Shown: positions 51,935 to 63,600 of the stretch, piece after piece
Numbering within the stretch: the first letter of the stretch is position 1
Layout of the letters: every line of letters starts with the position of its first letter
Assembly: GCA_027923505.1 (NCBI GenBank)
Contig: BROI01000025.1
Span: 186,001 to 250,000 of the forward strand
Length of the DNA stretch: 64,000 nt
From: Mayamaea pseudoterrestris
Lineage: Eukaryota > Bacillariophyta > Bacillariophyceae > Sellaphorales > Sellaphoraceae
Direction: 5' to 3'
Translations under genes and position numbers: made by a program
Notes under the pieces: model-generated
Told to the model about the DNA's origin: nothing
The model's input: the letters and a program-made list of their open reading frames with translations, nothing else
Databases searched by the model: none

Positions 51935-54900
51935 TTACAAGTACAGCAATGTCGAGTGCTTCTCTTCCAGGTCTTTTACCATGGACGCGACTATTTCGGC
52001 TCCCTTGTTCTCGAATTCCTTGCGGTTCTGCTGAGCGTAGGTTAGATACTCGTCACTAGAAACTCCGAATACGCCGCAATCCTTCAATTTCTTTGCCAAC
52101 GGAATAATGTAAAAATCAAAGAAACCGATTTCCCCCTTGTACCAATTGATTGATGGGCAAGCATCTGCACGTCCTGCTCGATGAGCCAGCCACATTTCCT
52201 CGAACAGTCTCGCGTTCCACTTGCGGTAGATATGCCAATGCTGCATTGTGTGAGCAACATCTGATGCCTGAATAATGTGCTCAATGACAATAGTCGCCTT
52301 GCGGTTGACCGCCTCATCACTGCTTAGCCCCGACGAACTTTGGCCATCAAACGCCATTATCCACCGACTCTTGCGGTTCAGCGATGCCTGACGATCCATA
52401 ATGTCAGTTGCCATTACAGCGTTCACCACGAGTTGGCGGAAGCGCTGGAACTCATCCTTTGTGGAGTAAATGATGCGGCGAAGGGGCGCAAAGCGGTCCT
52501 CCATCAGGCTGGCCCAGGCCAGATCGACCGAGTTTTGTTCAGCAATGCTTTTCTGTTTGTACACAGTTGCCAAAGGGCTATCTTCCTTGATGAGCTGAGC
52601 GTTTGGCACCCCGCAATGGTCAACATCATGAATGAGTGCCGAGAAGACACAGGCAAATTGAGTTAGAGGATCGCTCGTTATGCCGTACGTATGATCATGC
52701 AACATTTTATGATCATCACCAGCTTTGTCAGCACTGGTAGACAAATCTGGAGCAACGATGCGTGAAAGCAGCTTGACGACGCTCATGGTGACATGCGAGA
52801 CGTGTTCAAAGTTATGAAATGGGTTGTCTCGGTAACTTGTTGCAACGTCTTGCATGTACTCGCGCAACAAATCGTGAATGTCTTCGGAGATCACAATGTC
52901 GTCTGGGTTCACCTGGCGAGCAGCGACTTCGGAGTCGTACTTTGGGAGCATGATGACATCCACTTGCTCGTCAAGCACAATGCGAGTGGAGCGCAAAGTG
53001 TCCATCTCAAGTTGACGAAGCTGAGCCTCCGATGTGGGCATTTGCTTGGAAGCATCACGTCGGGCAACCACTTGTTTGAGAATGCGAAAGAGAATTTCCG
53101 TATTCCAGTCAATGAGGCGAGCATACTTCTCCGAAACAGGTTGTGGGGCGATAAAAACTTCCTTGACGCTCACTTCGTTGACGCTAGTGTCTTCTTGCTC
53201 CGTATCTGCGGCACCGACTGAACCGCCGGAACTCGTGCCACTGTCCGTATTCGAAGTTGCATAGTTGCTTGCTTTGTTAATCTTTAACCAAAATGTCTTT
53301 AGCGCTCCTTTACCCTTGGCGTGGACTACATCCTTTCGCTCTTCAAGCCAATGACCCTTGCCAGCGGACGTGATAATATCCGCGGTATCCAATGACACAT
53401 GGATGCGAGATCCGGCGCCAGTCGTCTCGATTCTTGCCGTCGTGTTGACCGTATCACCAAACAATTCTGTCATGAACGAAAGTTCAGTTTGTCAGTCACT
53501 GCTCTCCAGCATGATAATGCACATAACTTGCGGCGCAAACTTACGAAAACGAGCCTTTTCTCCACGAAGCACTCCGGCAGTAACTGGTCCACTGTTCAAC
53601 CCGACGCGAACTTGCAGCTCGCTTGTGTCAGGCCCCAACTCGGTGGAAAGTTTGGCGAGCAGTGCAGGCATGGCATTGACGCAATCACTGGCGAATCGAG
53701 CCATGGTCACGGCATGATCTTTACGCGGCTCGGGTAATCCCGACACGGCAACATAGCAGTCGCCTACTGTTTCCACCTTGAAGACACGGCGCCGATTTGC
53801 TATTTGGTCAAACGCGTGGTATATTGTTTCCAGGAGCATAAACTGTGAAGGGAGATAGACTCATTTTAGTGCCAGCGTCGCGAATATACGCGAGTATCGA
53901 CGCACGCAGCTTTTGTAAACTTACCACTTGCGTCGGCTCTCGCATGCTGCTCCACGCAGTAAATCCTTGCAAATCAGCAAACATGATCGTACAATTCGGA
54001 AACAAATCAGCAAGAGGTTTGCTCTTAAACATGTCTTGCGTGACAGCGACTCCGTCCTTGGCAGTAAAGTCTTTGAGCATGCTTTTGGCATTCCCACTGG
54101 CTGCTCCCCCACCTGCGTTTTTGGTCTCAGCGTACGCATCCTGCAGCATCTGCTTGTGAACCGTCTCGGGAAATAAACTCGTGACAAACTCGTTCGTCCG
54201 CATGGTTGCTCCGTACAAAAAGTTGTGGCGGCGAGAAATCATAACGTCGTAGATAACAAACATGATCAACACACATATGAAGCACGCAAGAATGATGCAG
54301 GTGTAAATGATAGGCTGCGACGTATGGTAGTGACTCTCAAACTCGGCTGTCGGGTACATGCTAATGTGATACCGACACATGGACTCATCTGGAACGATCC
54401 ATGTGCGGTTAAAGAAAGGAATATCGTTTACCAGTCCCAACTTAACGTATCGTTGGTCGCCCAGGTTTCCATAGTCGAGAAACGTTGCCTTTGGTCCCTC
54501 AATGCGGTAGGTGAACTCAACGCTGCACGCTTTGGTGCCCCTTATAACCGCGAGCATGGGCATAGTTGCCTTGGCCATGAGATTCTTCAGCAAGTTGCTC
54601 CATGAAAACATTGAAATAAGAATACCAACAGTTGGTGCATCATCTGTAATGTCTTCAAAGACAGATTGTATGACGTAAGATTTAGGCTGCGACATTTCCG
54701 CTTCGCTGGCACCCATTGCATAAAGCGCATTCAGATCGACGTCCGTAATATCGTCTGAAATTCGGGCATGCCTGCGTCGGATTACCGAGGCCATCATGGC
54801 TCTCACTTCAGCTTTGGAAGAGAAGTCCTTTGTGACAAATGACCAATCCAATGGAGTAGGTGCTAGTTGCCAGAGGGGAGCCACGAACGGGTATGGCCCA

Positions 54901-55939
54901 GCATTATCAGCATGAAAGGGAAACATTTCGACTGTCAGGTTCCTCGGAGTAACACCAGGGTGTGTGTATTTTAGATCCGTGCTCAGCCAATCTTGATACT
55001 TGACGGCATACGCCTGCCACTCGTCCAACTCTGGCGTCGGCACCATGGGAAAGAAACCGATCACTTGGGCGCCCGAGAGCATCATCTGTGAATGTAAGAG
55101 AGAGAGATGTAAGACAACATGCAGATCATGGAGCAATATTCCAGTTTAGCTAACCATGACGGTCATGTAGCTCGACCCGATCTTGCCTCGCAAAAAAACA
55201 GCTATTCATCGCCGCCACCATGACCCACTCCTCCGCAACTACTTACAGTAGCATTCGCTCGTTGAGCAATGTCAGGCACAGTGACATTTGGAAAGGAGTT
55301 TCCGTCGATTTGATATGTCGAATAACTAGTGAACGTCGTACACAAAGCTCGAGTCTGATTCACTGCCATGGTCGACGCCTTTTCAAAGCGTTCAAGAAAG
55401 TAAGTTTCCTTTTTCGAAAACTACCAAAAAATACACGAGAGAGCCGAGGTCAGAGATGCTGCAAACAGCCATAAGACACTCAAACATCACCAGCAGCAGC
55501 TCGTAACGAGCCAATTGTCACACATCGACGCTCGATTTCAGAGAGGCTAACTTTACAACTACCATTCGCAGCAAGTAAACTAACGCGTCGTCACGGACAC
55601 ATTCCATTCACAAGTACTCACATCATTCTCAAAGTTGTTTGTTTCACCCTTGGACATGGCCACGTAGACGGCGGTGACGACTCCGACCATGGTGAGCAAA
55701 AAGATGACACCCAAAAGAATCTTGATGCGATTGGCGTAGCGGGTTTCGTCATGCCCCATAAACTCGTTCTGAAGCTCCTTTTTGGCGGCGCTCTGTGCAT
55801 TGTTGGTGGATCCCGGAGTCTCGGATGTGTTGTGGCTGTCGCTGTCTCCACCGGCGGAGGATGATCCATCGTCAGACTCGTGGCGGCTACCTTGCGGTAT
55901 CTTGTCGCTCGATAGATAGGTCTCTGGTAACTCCTTCAT
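51935..55939 (-). CDS. Membrane receptor-type nucleotide cyclase fused to a cyclic-nucleotide phosphodiesterase
   Basis: Exons 55939-55622, 55420-55247, 55181-55155 (27 bases, least certain), 55085-53925, 53841-53544 and 53466-51935; 1169 residues. A Ser-rich cytosolic start leads to a membrane segment (IKILLGVIFLLTMVGVVTAV), an extracellular domain of about 350 residues, a second segment (IIYTCIILACFICVLIMFVI), then a class III cyclase with metal sites FADLQGFTAW and KVETVGDCYVAVSG and the splice-joined RFQLFGDTVNTTARIE. The base-selecting pair is Glu/Gln, not the Glu/Cys of classic guanylate cyclases. A linker leads to an HD-type PDE with HNFEHVSHV, ALIHDVDHCG and IIQASDVAHTMQHW. One chain could make and destroy cyclic nucleotide. 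Confidence 0.88.
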
Positions 55940-56162
55940 CGTTCTATGTTGCAGACCGTTTAATGCAATGATGGTTTATCAGCATAAGTGTTTATCAGAC
56001 AACGAGCCAGCAAGATCAAGAGAGTGATGCGAGCTATAAAGTGAATGGAAAGTGAGAGCAGACGCACGGAAAAATGCCGCTTCGACCATGATCATTCGGT
56101 CACTCGGTCACAGAGCGAAGGCTTATTTATCCGAAGTGCCGATCGGCTGTTTGGTGTACTGT
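55940..56162. other. Intergenic region upstream of the cyclase gene
   Basis: The promoter region of the cyclase-PDE gene (minus). No gene is supported. The clearest feature is gaccatgatcattcggtcactcggtcac near 56086. Confidence 0.35.
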
Positions 56163-56324
56163 TTAGGTCATACTAACTACTTCAATCCACCAAGTGTCAT
56201 CCGAATAAGTCAATTCCTGCTTTGACATTTCGGCAATATTGCCGACACGAAATGGCCCTTTGATGACGCCTGAGGCCTTTTCCGACGTACAGCCCCAGCC
56301 ATCCGCGGCACGGGAGTACGTCAT
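56163..56324 (-). CDS. Possible small protein, unknown
   Basis: 53 codons from the ATG at 56324. The protein has folded-looking composition (GWGCTSEKASGVIKGPFRVG, then DDTWWIEVVSMT) with paired Trp. Upstream splice acceptors that would extend it give early stops in every frame tried. It may be a micro-ORF, a remnant of a longer gene or chance. No family is recognised. Confidence 0.25.
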   Translation of the reverse strand: MTYSRAADGWGCTSEKASGVIKGPFRVGNIAEMSKQELTYSDDTWWIEVVSMT

Positions 56325-56542
56325 TTCACGATCGTCAGCAGTCACACGTCAAATTGACACGATCTAAAACAGCGAGATTTCGTCGCAGCGTCTGCAACGG
56401 CTCTCAACGAGTAACGGAGCGACCTTGTTTGACACCAGTTCGCGATCCGCGGGATCCGTTTCCAACGCACATCGCCATGGAATTTCAAAATTGCAGGAGC
56501 CAGCACCTCCTCTTCCCCTAGGCAGGCAACGACTTTCCAATC

Positions 56543-57517
56543 ATGCCATCTAACAATCAAAGCTACCAAGTCTTGTACGATAGTGCAGTTATTAGCTTTC
56601 ATCTGCGTGAGTTTCGCAAGGCAGCCGACTTGTACTGGGAAGCCTTCAACAAGTTTCCATCCAAATGGACCGAACATCGGTACCAATGTTTCACCGGCTA
56701 CTCTTCCATTTTGGCGGAGAAGTACTTTAAGCATACAGCCACCGACTTAGAGAATATTCGCAGTGTGCTAGACAATGAGGAAGAGCTTGCCTTTTTTCGA
56801 GTTGATGCAGGATTAACCTTGGGTATTTTGCGTCACCGCGATCATGACGACGAGGATGCGGCGGATGTTTACCGACAAGCCATTGGAATTGCAAAGGCCG
56901 CGAGCAAGCAGGAATTGAAGAGGCGTACGCTGAACGAGTTGAACCAAAATGTTACGGTTCGTGAGCTCATTGGAGGCCTGCAAGAGCAGCTGACCAAAAA
57001 TCTGAAGTCAATTGAGCGGCAGGGAGTCAGATTTATTCCAGAAGGCTTTATCTTTGGATCGGCGCCACCCATTCCACGATCAGATGGAAGTTGCTTGGAA
57101 AACAAGATTCGAACAATGCGTATGCCCCAAGACTTGGCTCTGGCGCGGCGTGCCAGTGAGGTCGGTGGCCGAGCATGCGACTACGAAGGGTGTCGCAAGA
57201 CGCTGGCGGAGCTTGGCGTTGATCGCTTGAATGCTTGCGCCAAGTGCAAAATGGCCTACTACTGCTCGCGTGAGTGTCAGACGGCTGCCTGGAAGCAGGG
57301 ACACAAGTCAGCGTGTCGTGCGCCGGAGCAGCGGGTAGTGGGTGACTACATGAAGGTTGATGGCTTGGAGGGTCGCAAGGAGTTTAATTTCCAACTTGTA
57401 CGACTTGTGGAGCAGCTGGAAAATGGTCGTTGGAAGGTGGAGTTTTGCGTACCGAAGGAAGCGAGTGTGATCAGCGTGGCTTCTGATAAGCTTGTTCACA
57501 TTCGACCTGCCAAGTGA
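56543..57517 (+). CDS. MYND zinc-finger protein with helical N-terminus
   Basis: 324 residues, single exon. Residues about 10-130 contain TPR-like helices (SFHLREFRKAADLYWEAFNK, DAADVYRQAIGIAKAAS). Residues about 215-260 are a MYND finger: CDYEGCRKTLAEL, then CAKCKMAYYCSRECQTAAW and HKSAC, with all eight zinc ligands in order (CxxxxC, CxxC, CxxxC, H..C). A beta-rich C-terminal domain (WKVEFCVPKEASVISVAS) follows. MYND fingers bind Pro-rich partner peptides. No SET motifs are seen, so it is not a SMYD methyltransferase. Probably a protein-binding adaptor. Confidence 0.88.
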   Translation: MPSNNQSYQVLYDSAVISFHLREFRKAADLYWEAFNKFPSKWTEHRYQCFTGYSSILAEKYFKHTATDLENIRSVLDNEEELAFFRVDAGLTLGILRHRDHDDEDAADVYRQAIGIAKAASKQELKRRTLNELNQNVTVRELIGGLQEQLTKNLKSIERQGVRFIPEGFIFGSAPPIPRSDGSCLENKIRTMRMPQDLALARRASEVGGRACDYEGCRKTLAELGVDRLNACAKCKMAYYCSRECQTAAWKQGHKSACRAPEQRVVGDYMKVDGLEGRKEFNFQLVRLVEQLENGRWKVEFCVPKEASVISVASDKLVHIRPAK

Positions 57518-57741
57518 GTGTTGTGACATGCCTGAAACCCATCTAAGCGTCGCCAGCGTTTCTTCGCGTCTCTAAATTCGATAAGTGTCTGGTCCATACA
57601 TATTTTTACATTCAATTTTCAATCGTTTTTTTTGTTCTTCATATTATAAATTATGTATTGGTGTACGTCTAGGGCACTCTCGAGAGCTGATTGCTTCAAA
57701 GGTCTAAAGGCAGCGAGAAGAATTTGAAATCGCCATTACTA

Positions 57742-60257
57742 TTACTCATCAGACTGTCTATGATAACCAGTAGCGTTCAATCGTATCCTTCGCCCATCTC
57801 TGACACCGGCATTGGCCGGCGGCTTCGCCCGACGCATCACTCCGTCTCCCGATATACTTGCTTCGCCAGTGCTGCCATCTACACTTGCTCCATCCAACTC
57901 TGCTAATGGTTGCAACGAGTCTGCGCTCGTCGGGCTTCCGCGCGAGTGCTCTTCCAGTAGTAAAGAAGTTTGATCCATGTCAACGTTGGACCGCCGAAGT
58001 AGAATCGAATAGAGCGTGCGACTGAACAAGACACAGCTGGCAACTGCCACAAAGCCAGTCATGAGACCGACGCATGTCGAGCCATAGAAAAACCACAAAA
58101 AGTAGCCAAGCATGGTCTTGTCCGTCACATGACGTCCCGACGCATCCAAACATACCCAGCTCATGGAGAGAAGAAAAATGTAAAGACCCGAAGATGCACC
58201 CGTGACGAACGATGCCCACCACCACTGATAGTTTTGCATGCGAATGTGCTTGTAGTAGAGCAAGACACTGACAGCAGCCACGCATGTGAGAAAGAGCACA
58301 AAGGATGCAATGGCAAAGAAGCTGGAGCTAGAGAAGTAGCCCATGAAAATGGGTCCAGCGACGCCATAGGCGTACTCGACGAACCCACACGCCAATGGAG
58401 GAAGTCCTCCAATGATAAAAAGAATCGGCAGACGGCCGTTGCTGTACCAGCATTTCGAAAGTTTGTTGCAGATTGGCGACTTGCATTCATCTTCGGATGT
58501 CTCCCACTGGTTCTCTTGAGCATCGTCTTGTAATGCCAAGTCTTGATAACCACTGGAGCCGGTAGACACTGGAAAATTGCTCCACGGACCATGCACGTAG
58601 CCCCAATATGCTGCAACCAGCGTCAATGGTACTGATGCAAACAGCCACGTTAAAATTACTGGCGTGGCGTTTTCAATTGCATGGTAAGTAGGCGCCGTCG
58701 ATACATCAGGCAGCACATCGTAGACCAGGTGAATCACTAACATGCCTACTACCGGCATGACAGTCGCCACCGCCAAGGTCACCAGCAAAGCAACAAGTTT
58801 ACTCTGGTGAAACACTATGCACATGCGGCCAGTGATATAGCCGGCAGGCAGCGACGCCAAAATATACAAGACAATGGCTGGCGTCAAAAGGCTAGCTCCA
58901 AGCGACTCGTTGATGAGTCCGCATCGAAACAGAATAACGTAGGCAAAACCAAAAACGAGCCAATGGGCACCCGTTCCACAGCAAAACGTCAACACTGGTG
59001 CAAATTTTGGTGTGAAAAAGACTCGCGTGCTCAGTGGCCACAGCTGCGCCTCCTCCCGCTGCTGCGCATTCTCCACTTCCTCGTCCACGTCAATCGTCAG
59101 TGGCTTGTACGACAAGTCGCGCAGAATCCAAGTCACCAAAACTCCAATGAGCATGCCATTCACCAAAATGCCAACAATGAGGCTAAACAATGGAACCGTG
59201 ATTGGAACGCCATTGTCCATTTGCAAAAAGACGCTCCATCGCGAAAAATATGGCGATTTACTATTGCCGCCATTACTTTCGTAGGGTACCCACATGACAT
59301 CGTAGGTGAATAGTATTGGCTTTGGCTCATCAAGTATCGGCTGCGGCGATATTTGCTTGAGCTGTCCATAGTAGATTGGCAAATGCTGACTCCGATCGCG
59401 GCAACTCTTGGGCATAGGTTCGTTCATGGCGACTGCTGGAAACTTGGAAACGTCTGTCACATTATGCTTGATGCTAAAGGGCTGCACTGTCGTTCGTAGT
59501 ATGTATTGATCATTGTGCAGTATTTCAATGCGATAGTGATTGTAAATAAACTGTTGCCTTTGTTGTTGCACGGACGTGTTGTTTGTATATTTGCGAAACC
59601 GATCATCCTCCAAGACATCATTCAAGTTCAATCCAATCGGAATGCCTCCCCAGTACTGCATGGAAATTTCGTCTTGGTTCTCCTGCCGCAACGCCACGGG
59701 TAGATTGTCAATGTAAAATTGATGCGAGTACTGATTGCGAATCGATTCCTGCAGCAACTTGCCTTGACTACTGTCACTCGACGGCAGTTGCAATACACAC
59801 AATTGTCCGCAGTATATGTTTCGTTGAAAGTATAGAGGCAATACTGGTTCCTCCTGATAAACGTCGCCATGCAACGCTTTGACGGCATGATCCCACGCAT
59901 TGGCTGGATGAATGGGTTGCGGAACGCTGCTTGATTCAAAGCAGAGTGGAAGGTGCGAGTAGTCAATCGAGGAGAGCGTCACGCTTGACACAAGCTTGTT
60001 CACAATGAGAGGTACTCTATTCAAATAAGAAATACAAAGATATATCAGATGAGAAGCTTATCTTCGTCGCTTTCTTTAATATAAATGGCTGCATCAAAGC
60101 CTCATTTTCATTCACTCTGCGTGCTAGTCGTCACGTACCGTTCCCCTTCCTCATAGGCACGCGGAGTCTCGTAGGAAACGTAGACGGCGTTCGTCGACGT
60201 TAATGCGCCTACTAGAAGTGTCAGCCATTGTAGATGGACTCGTCTTGACTCAATCAT
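57742..60257 (-). CDS. Transmembrane 9 superfamily (nonaspanin/EMP70) protein
   Basis: Exons 60257-60139 and 60016-57742, phase-2 intron of 122 bases; 797 residues. The first exon gives a signal peptide and the family start (VYVSYETPRAYEEGE), the splice continuing RVPLIVNKLVSS. A lumenal domain of about 300 residues with YCGQLC and WGGIPIGLNL precedes nine membrane segments, with the family block RWSVFLQMDNGVPITVPLFSL before the first and TGYITGR-like SLPAGYITGRMCIVF between later ones. Usual length is 590-660, so this copy has an extra loop and a polar C-terminal tail of about 70 residues. Role by family: Golgi/endosomal sorting of membrane proteins. Confidence 0.9.
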
Positions 60258-60639
60258 CTCTAGGCATATAGTAGGAGCAATGAAAATGTTGTGAGCGGAG
60301 GAACGAAACGCAATGCGTTGAGAAACGGATGTCGCATGCGACACCGATCCGACTTAAGTGGAAAACCGCTCCGACATTAAAAGGCGTCGTTCGCCCTCTC
60401 GCGCCGCAAACATCATTGGCTCGTCACCATGACGACGGCCACGAAAGACTACGACTTCCGAGTACTACAACGATACTAGCAACTGCATAGACTGATTAGG
60501 TGATAAAGAAGAACTATCCCTAGTCCAAGGGCTGCTCGTTGCAGCTGCGAAATTCGCGCCGAGGGAACGATCGAGCAAGCTACAGCAACGCCTGAACTGA
60601 TCAATACACATACTGTATACTCATTTCCATTCCAACACC
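60258..60639. other. Divergent intergenic region with two promoter-like elements
   Basis: It lies between the TM9 gene (minus) and the CSC1-like gene (plus). Bases 60330-60343 are the perfect palindrome tgtcgcatgcgaca. 60361-60380 reads gaaaaccgctccgacattaa, a close copy of the shared element. No gene is supported. Confidence 0.55.
60361..60380 (+). promoter_or_regulatory. Copy of the AAAACCGCTGCGACATT element
   Basis: Reads gaaaaccgctccgacattaa, one mismatch from the consensus core. It is 104 bases from the TM9 start and 279 from the CSC1-like start, next to the palindrome at 60330-60343. Confidence 0.5.
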
Positions 60640-63600
60640 ATGACGTTAACTACCACATTTTCATCCATCGGCTTTACCTTTTTCGGCGGTCTCCTCGTCT
60701 TGATGGCTTGCTGGTTGCTCTTTGGTGTGGCGCTGCGCTACCAGTCGCCCTGCGTGGCGCCCCGCGCGACGGCGCGGCCCCGCACCGTCATTTACAATCG
60801 TCACGCACCAAAGGAATCGCCGCAACATCGAGGCAACTTACTATGGGGATGGATTCTTTGGACCTTGTCGCTGAGTTACGATACGTTGCTGCGGGGAGTT
60901 CCTGGCACTGGCACGCGGCAAGGCGGTTTGCAGGGACGAATGCTGCAAACCAACTTGGATGGCATTGTCTTGCTGCGCTTTCATGCCATTGGACGACGCG
61001 TCGCGGCTCTCGCCACATTGCTGTGTCTAGGAGTGTTGCTGCCGCTATATGTCACGTCACCGACGGTGGACTGCAGTGAAGGTGCAACGAGTAGCAACGC
61101 CAAAGTTCAGGTGTTGAACGTCACGAGGGCGCGGCGACATGCTTCTGCCATCAATCTTGTTTCACTAGAATCGACGCAACGACAAGCACTGTTTACTCGC
61201 AGCAAGCAAAACACAACCATTGATGCAGCTTCAATAAATCAAGATTCACCCTCATCTAATATATTGCGTAACAACAACGACGACGACAATGACGACGAGT
61301 ACCACGGCATGAAGCACCTTTGGAACGATCCCTGCCACGCCGACCAAACACTCACCGACTATGGCAAGACAACCCTCGCCAATGTTCCAATCATGATTGA
61401 GGAATCCTACATACTCGACCATACGAATGTGCAGTTTCTGTTGAACTACCGGCTCTTTGCCATTGCCATGCGATTGTATGCCGTGGTGGCGGTCCTGTGG
61501 ATTCTGACGCTGCACGTTTTATACTTGCTCAAGCAGGAGTGGATTGACTTGCTGGCGCTGCGGCGCGTCTACTACTTGGAGTCGGATGTTTGGAAGGAAC
61601 GGAAGATGGAAGGAATGAATGTTAGTGATACGGACATTGAGAGCAAGGGAAAATGCACCACTAAATCAGAGAAGGAGATTACAAGAGTCGTCACTGCAAC
61701 AGACGAGTCAATCATTCCGCCACCAACAACAGCAGCAACTCTCAAGTCGCAACAAATCCATCGGCGAGGCAGTCGCGGAGGAGCGGCGACGCCGCCGCGA
61801 AACAATCTGCAAACGGCAAGCGCAATGTACAGTTCGGACGTTGAGGATGCAAGTGACACTGATAGTAGCAACAACGACGACGACGACGCTTCTGATTTTC
61901 ACAAGTCACTGCTTGGCTTGCTGGATGACGATGAAGTAGAGTCAAAGTCGCAAGATGAACTGTTAATGAATGATCGTGAACCATGGATTCCTCACCCAGA
62001 GCAACCAGACACGGTTGCGCACGTTGGACTGTACAGTCTTCTCGTTGGGAACTTGCCGACCTTGCCCGAGCTAAAAGTCGCAGCAATTCACAATGATGGT
62101 TTATATCCAGATGCGCATACCTTTCATAATCCTATTTACAGCCACTTGAGTAGCAAACGAGACTGCATTGACTGGCAACTCAGCATGACGGCTGCGTTTT
62201 TCGATTACTGCGTTCCCAATCAACCTGGTTTCAGTAGCAGTGTGGCAGCAGTGTCCATTCTACCAGGCGCCGCGGACATTACCGTCTCGTGGCGAAAGTG
62301 GTACGCTGCGGCGGCGAAGCTCCGTCGACTCCGGTTCATTCGAAAGCAAATTGAGCGACGCAAACATCAGCAAATATTGCGGCGGAGAATGAGCTTGAGT
62401 GAACGTGGATTGGCTGCCAGTGAGCGTGGAGGCATGAGCCTGAGTGACCGAAACAATCGCAGTGACGGAGAGAGTAGCGTCTTGATGCGCAATGGAGACA
62501 ATGTTGATACGGAAACATCGGTTGAAATGGTAGATTTGACGCCGCAAAAGAATGGAACAAAATCTTTAAGTTTTACAGAAGAGCAACAAAATGGCGTACG
62601 GAATGTACTGGGCCCTTTTGTTTCGGATGACGCTGACAATAAAGTTTATGAGAGTGTAACCTTCGGACCGGAGCAAATTGCAATTTACGGTCGCGAGTTT
62701 GCCCAAGCTGCATCGCCTTGCTGTCCAAACGGATTCTGTGAGCAATGGGTTGCTCGGGCTAGCCTGGAAGAGCTTTTAGACTTCGAAGAAGAGGCTGCCA
62801 TTCAATTGCATCACGCCATTTGCGAACTGCAGGACGCCCGGTGCCACGTGAGCGCTGTAGCTGTAGATGAGCGAGGCGTCCCGCTTAATGAAGTACCCTC
62901 GACTAACCCATCACCTCGGAGCAAGAAAGGCTACAAGAAAATTGCAAAGAACTCTGATCGGCCCGAGATATCGAGAAGTAGTAGTCAACTGGAGACCGAA
63001 TTGCTTGAGGCCTCGGGACATTCAAGTCGCAAACGACGCCGCCAATCAAAATGGAAACTTCTTGAGTCAATGGTCGACGAAGCGCGAGAAAATGAGTTGA
63101 TGCATGCGAGAGAGCTACCCACCGGGGTCTGGTCGTGGCCAACTTGCTCTGGACTCCTGGCATTTCCATGTTTGAAAGACTGGAGAAAACACTTCCAGAC
63201 GGAGAGCGCCGTTGAGAGTTTAGCGCGCGAATCGTCGTTCGCTGTCGTCACTTTTACTTCACGGCAGGCTGCCATTGCTGCGAGACATTGTCTGTCAGAC
63301 GGCAGGGCGTTTGGAAAGTGGAGCAATCTTCATGAAATTCCCATTGCGCCCCTGTCAGATGCTGCGCCGTTTAACATATGGCTGTGCCGGAACTGTTGCC
63401 GTCCGGTGACGCTCAGTATCAGCGACGGACAAAAGTCCATTCGCTTCTATTTCACGCTGGTATTGCTGGCGTGTCTCTACGTGTTTTACACCATCCCTCT
63501 CACGTTTGCGTCGAGTTTAGTGAACCCAGAGCTGTTTGAGCAGTTATTTCCGTATCTGCAAGGGACCGAACTCCCCCACATCTTTACAGGATTCCTTTCC

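Noticed and set aside
56342-56734. 130-codon minus-strand frame overlapping the MYND gene start
   Set aside because: Antisense to a clearly conserved plus-strand gene, with no domain of its own.
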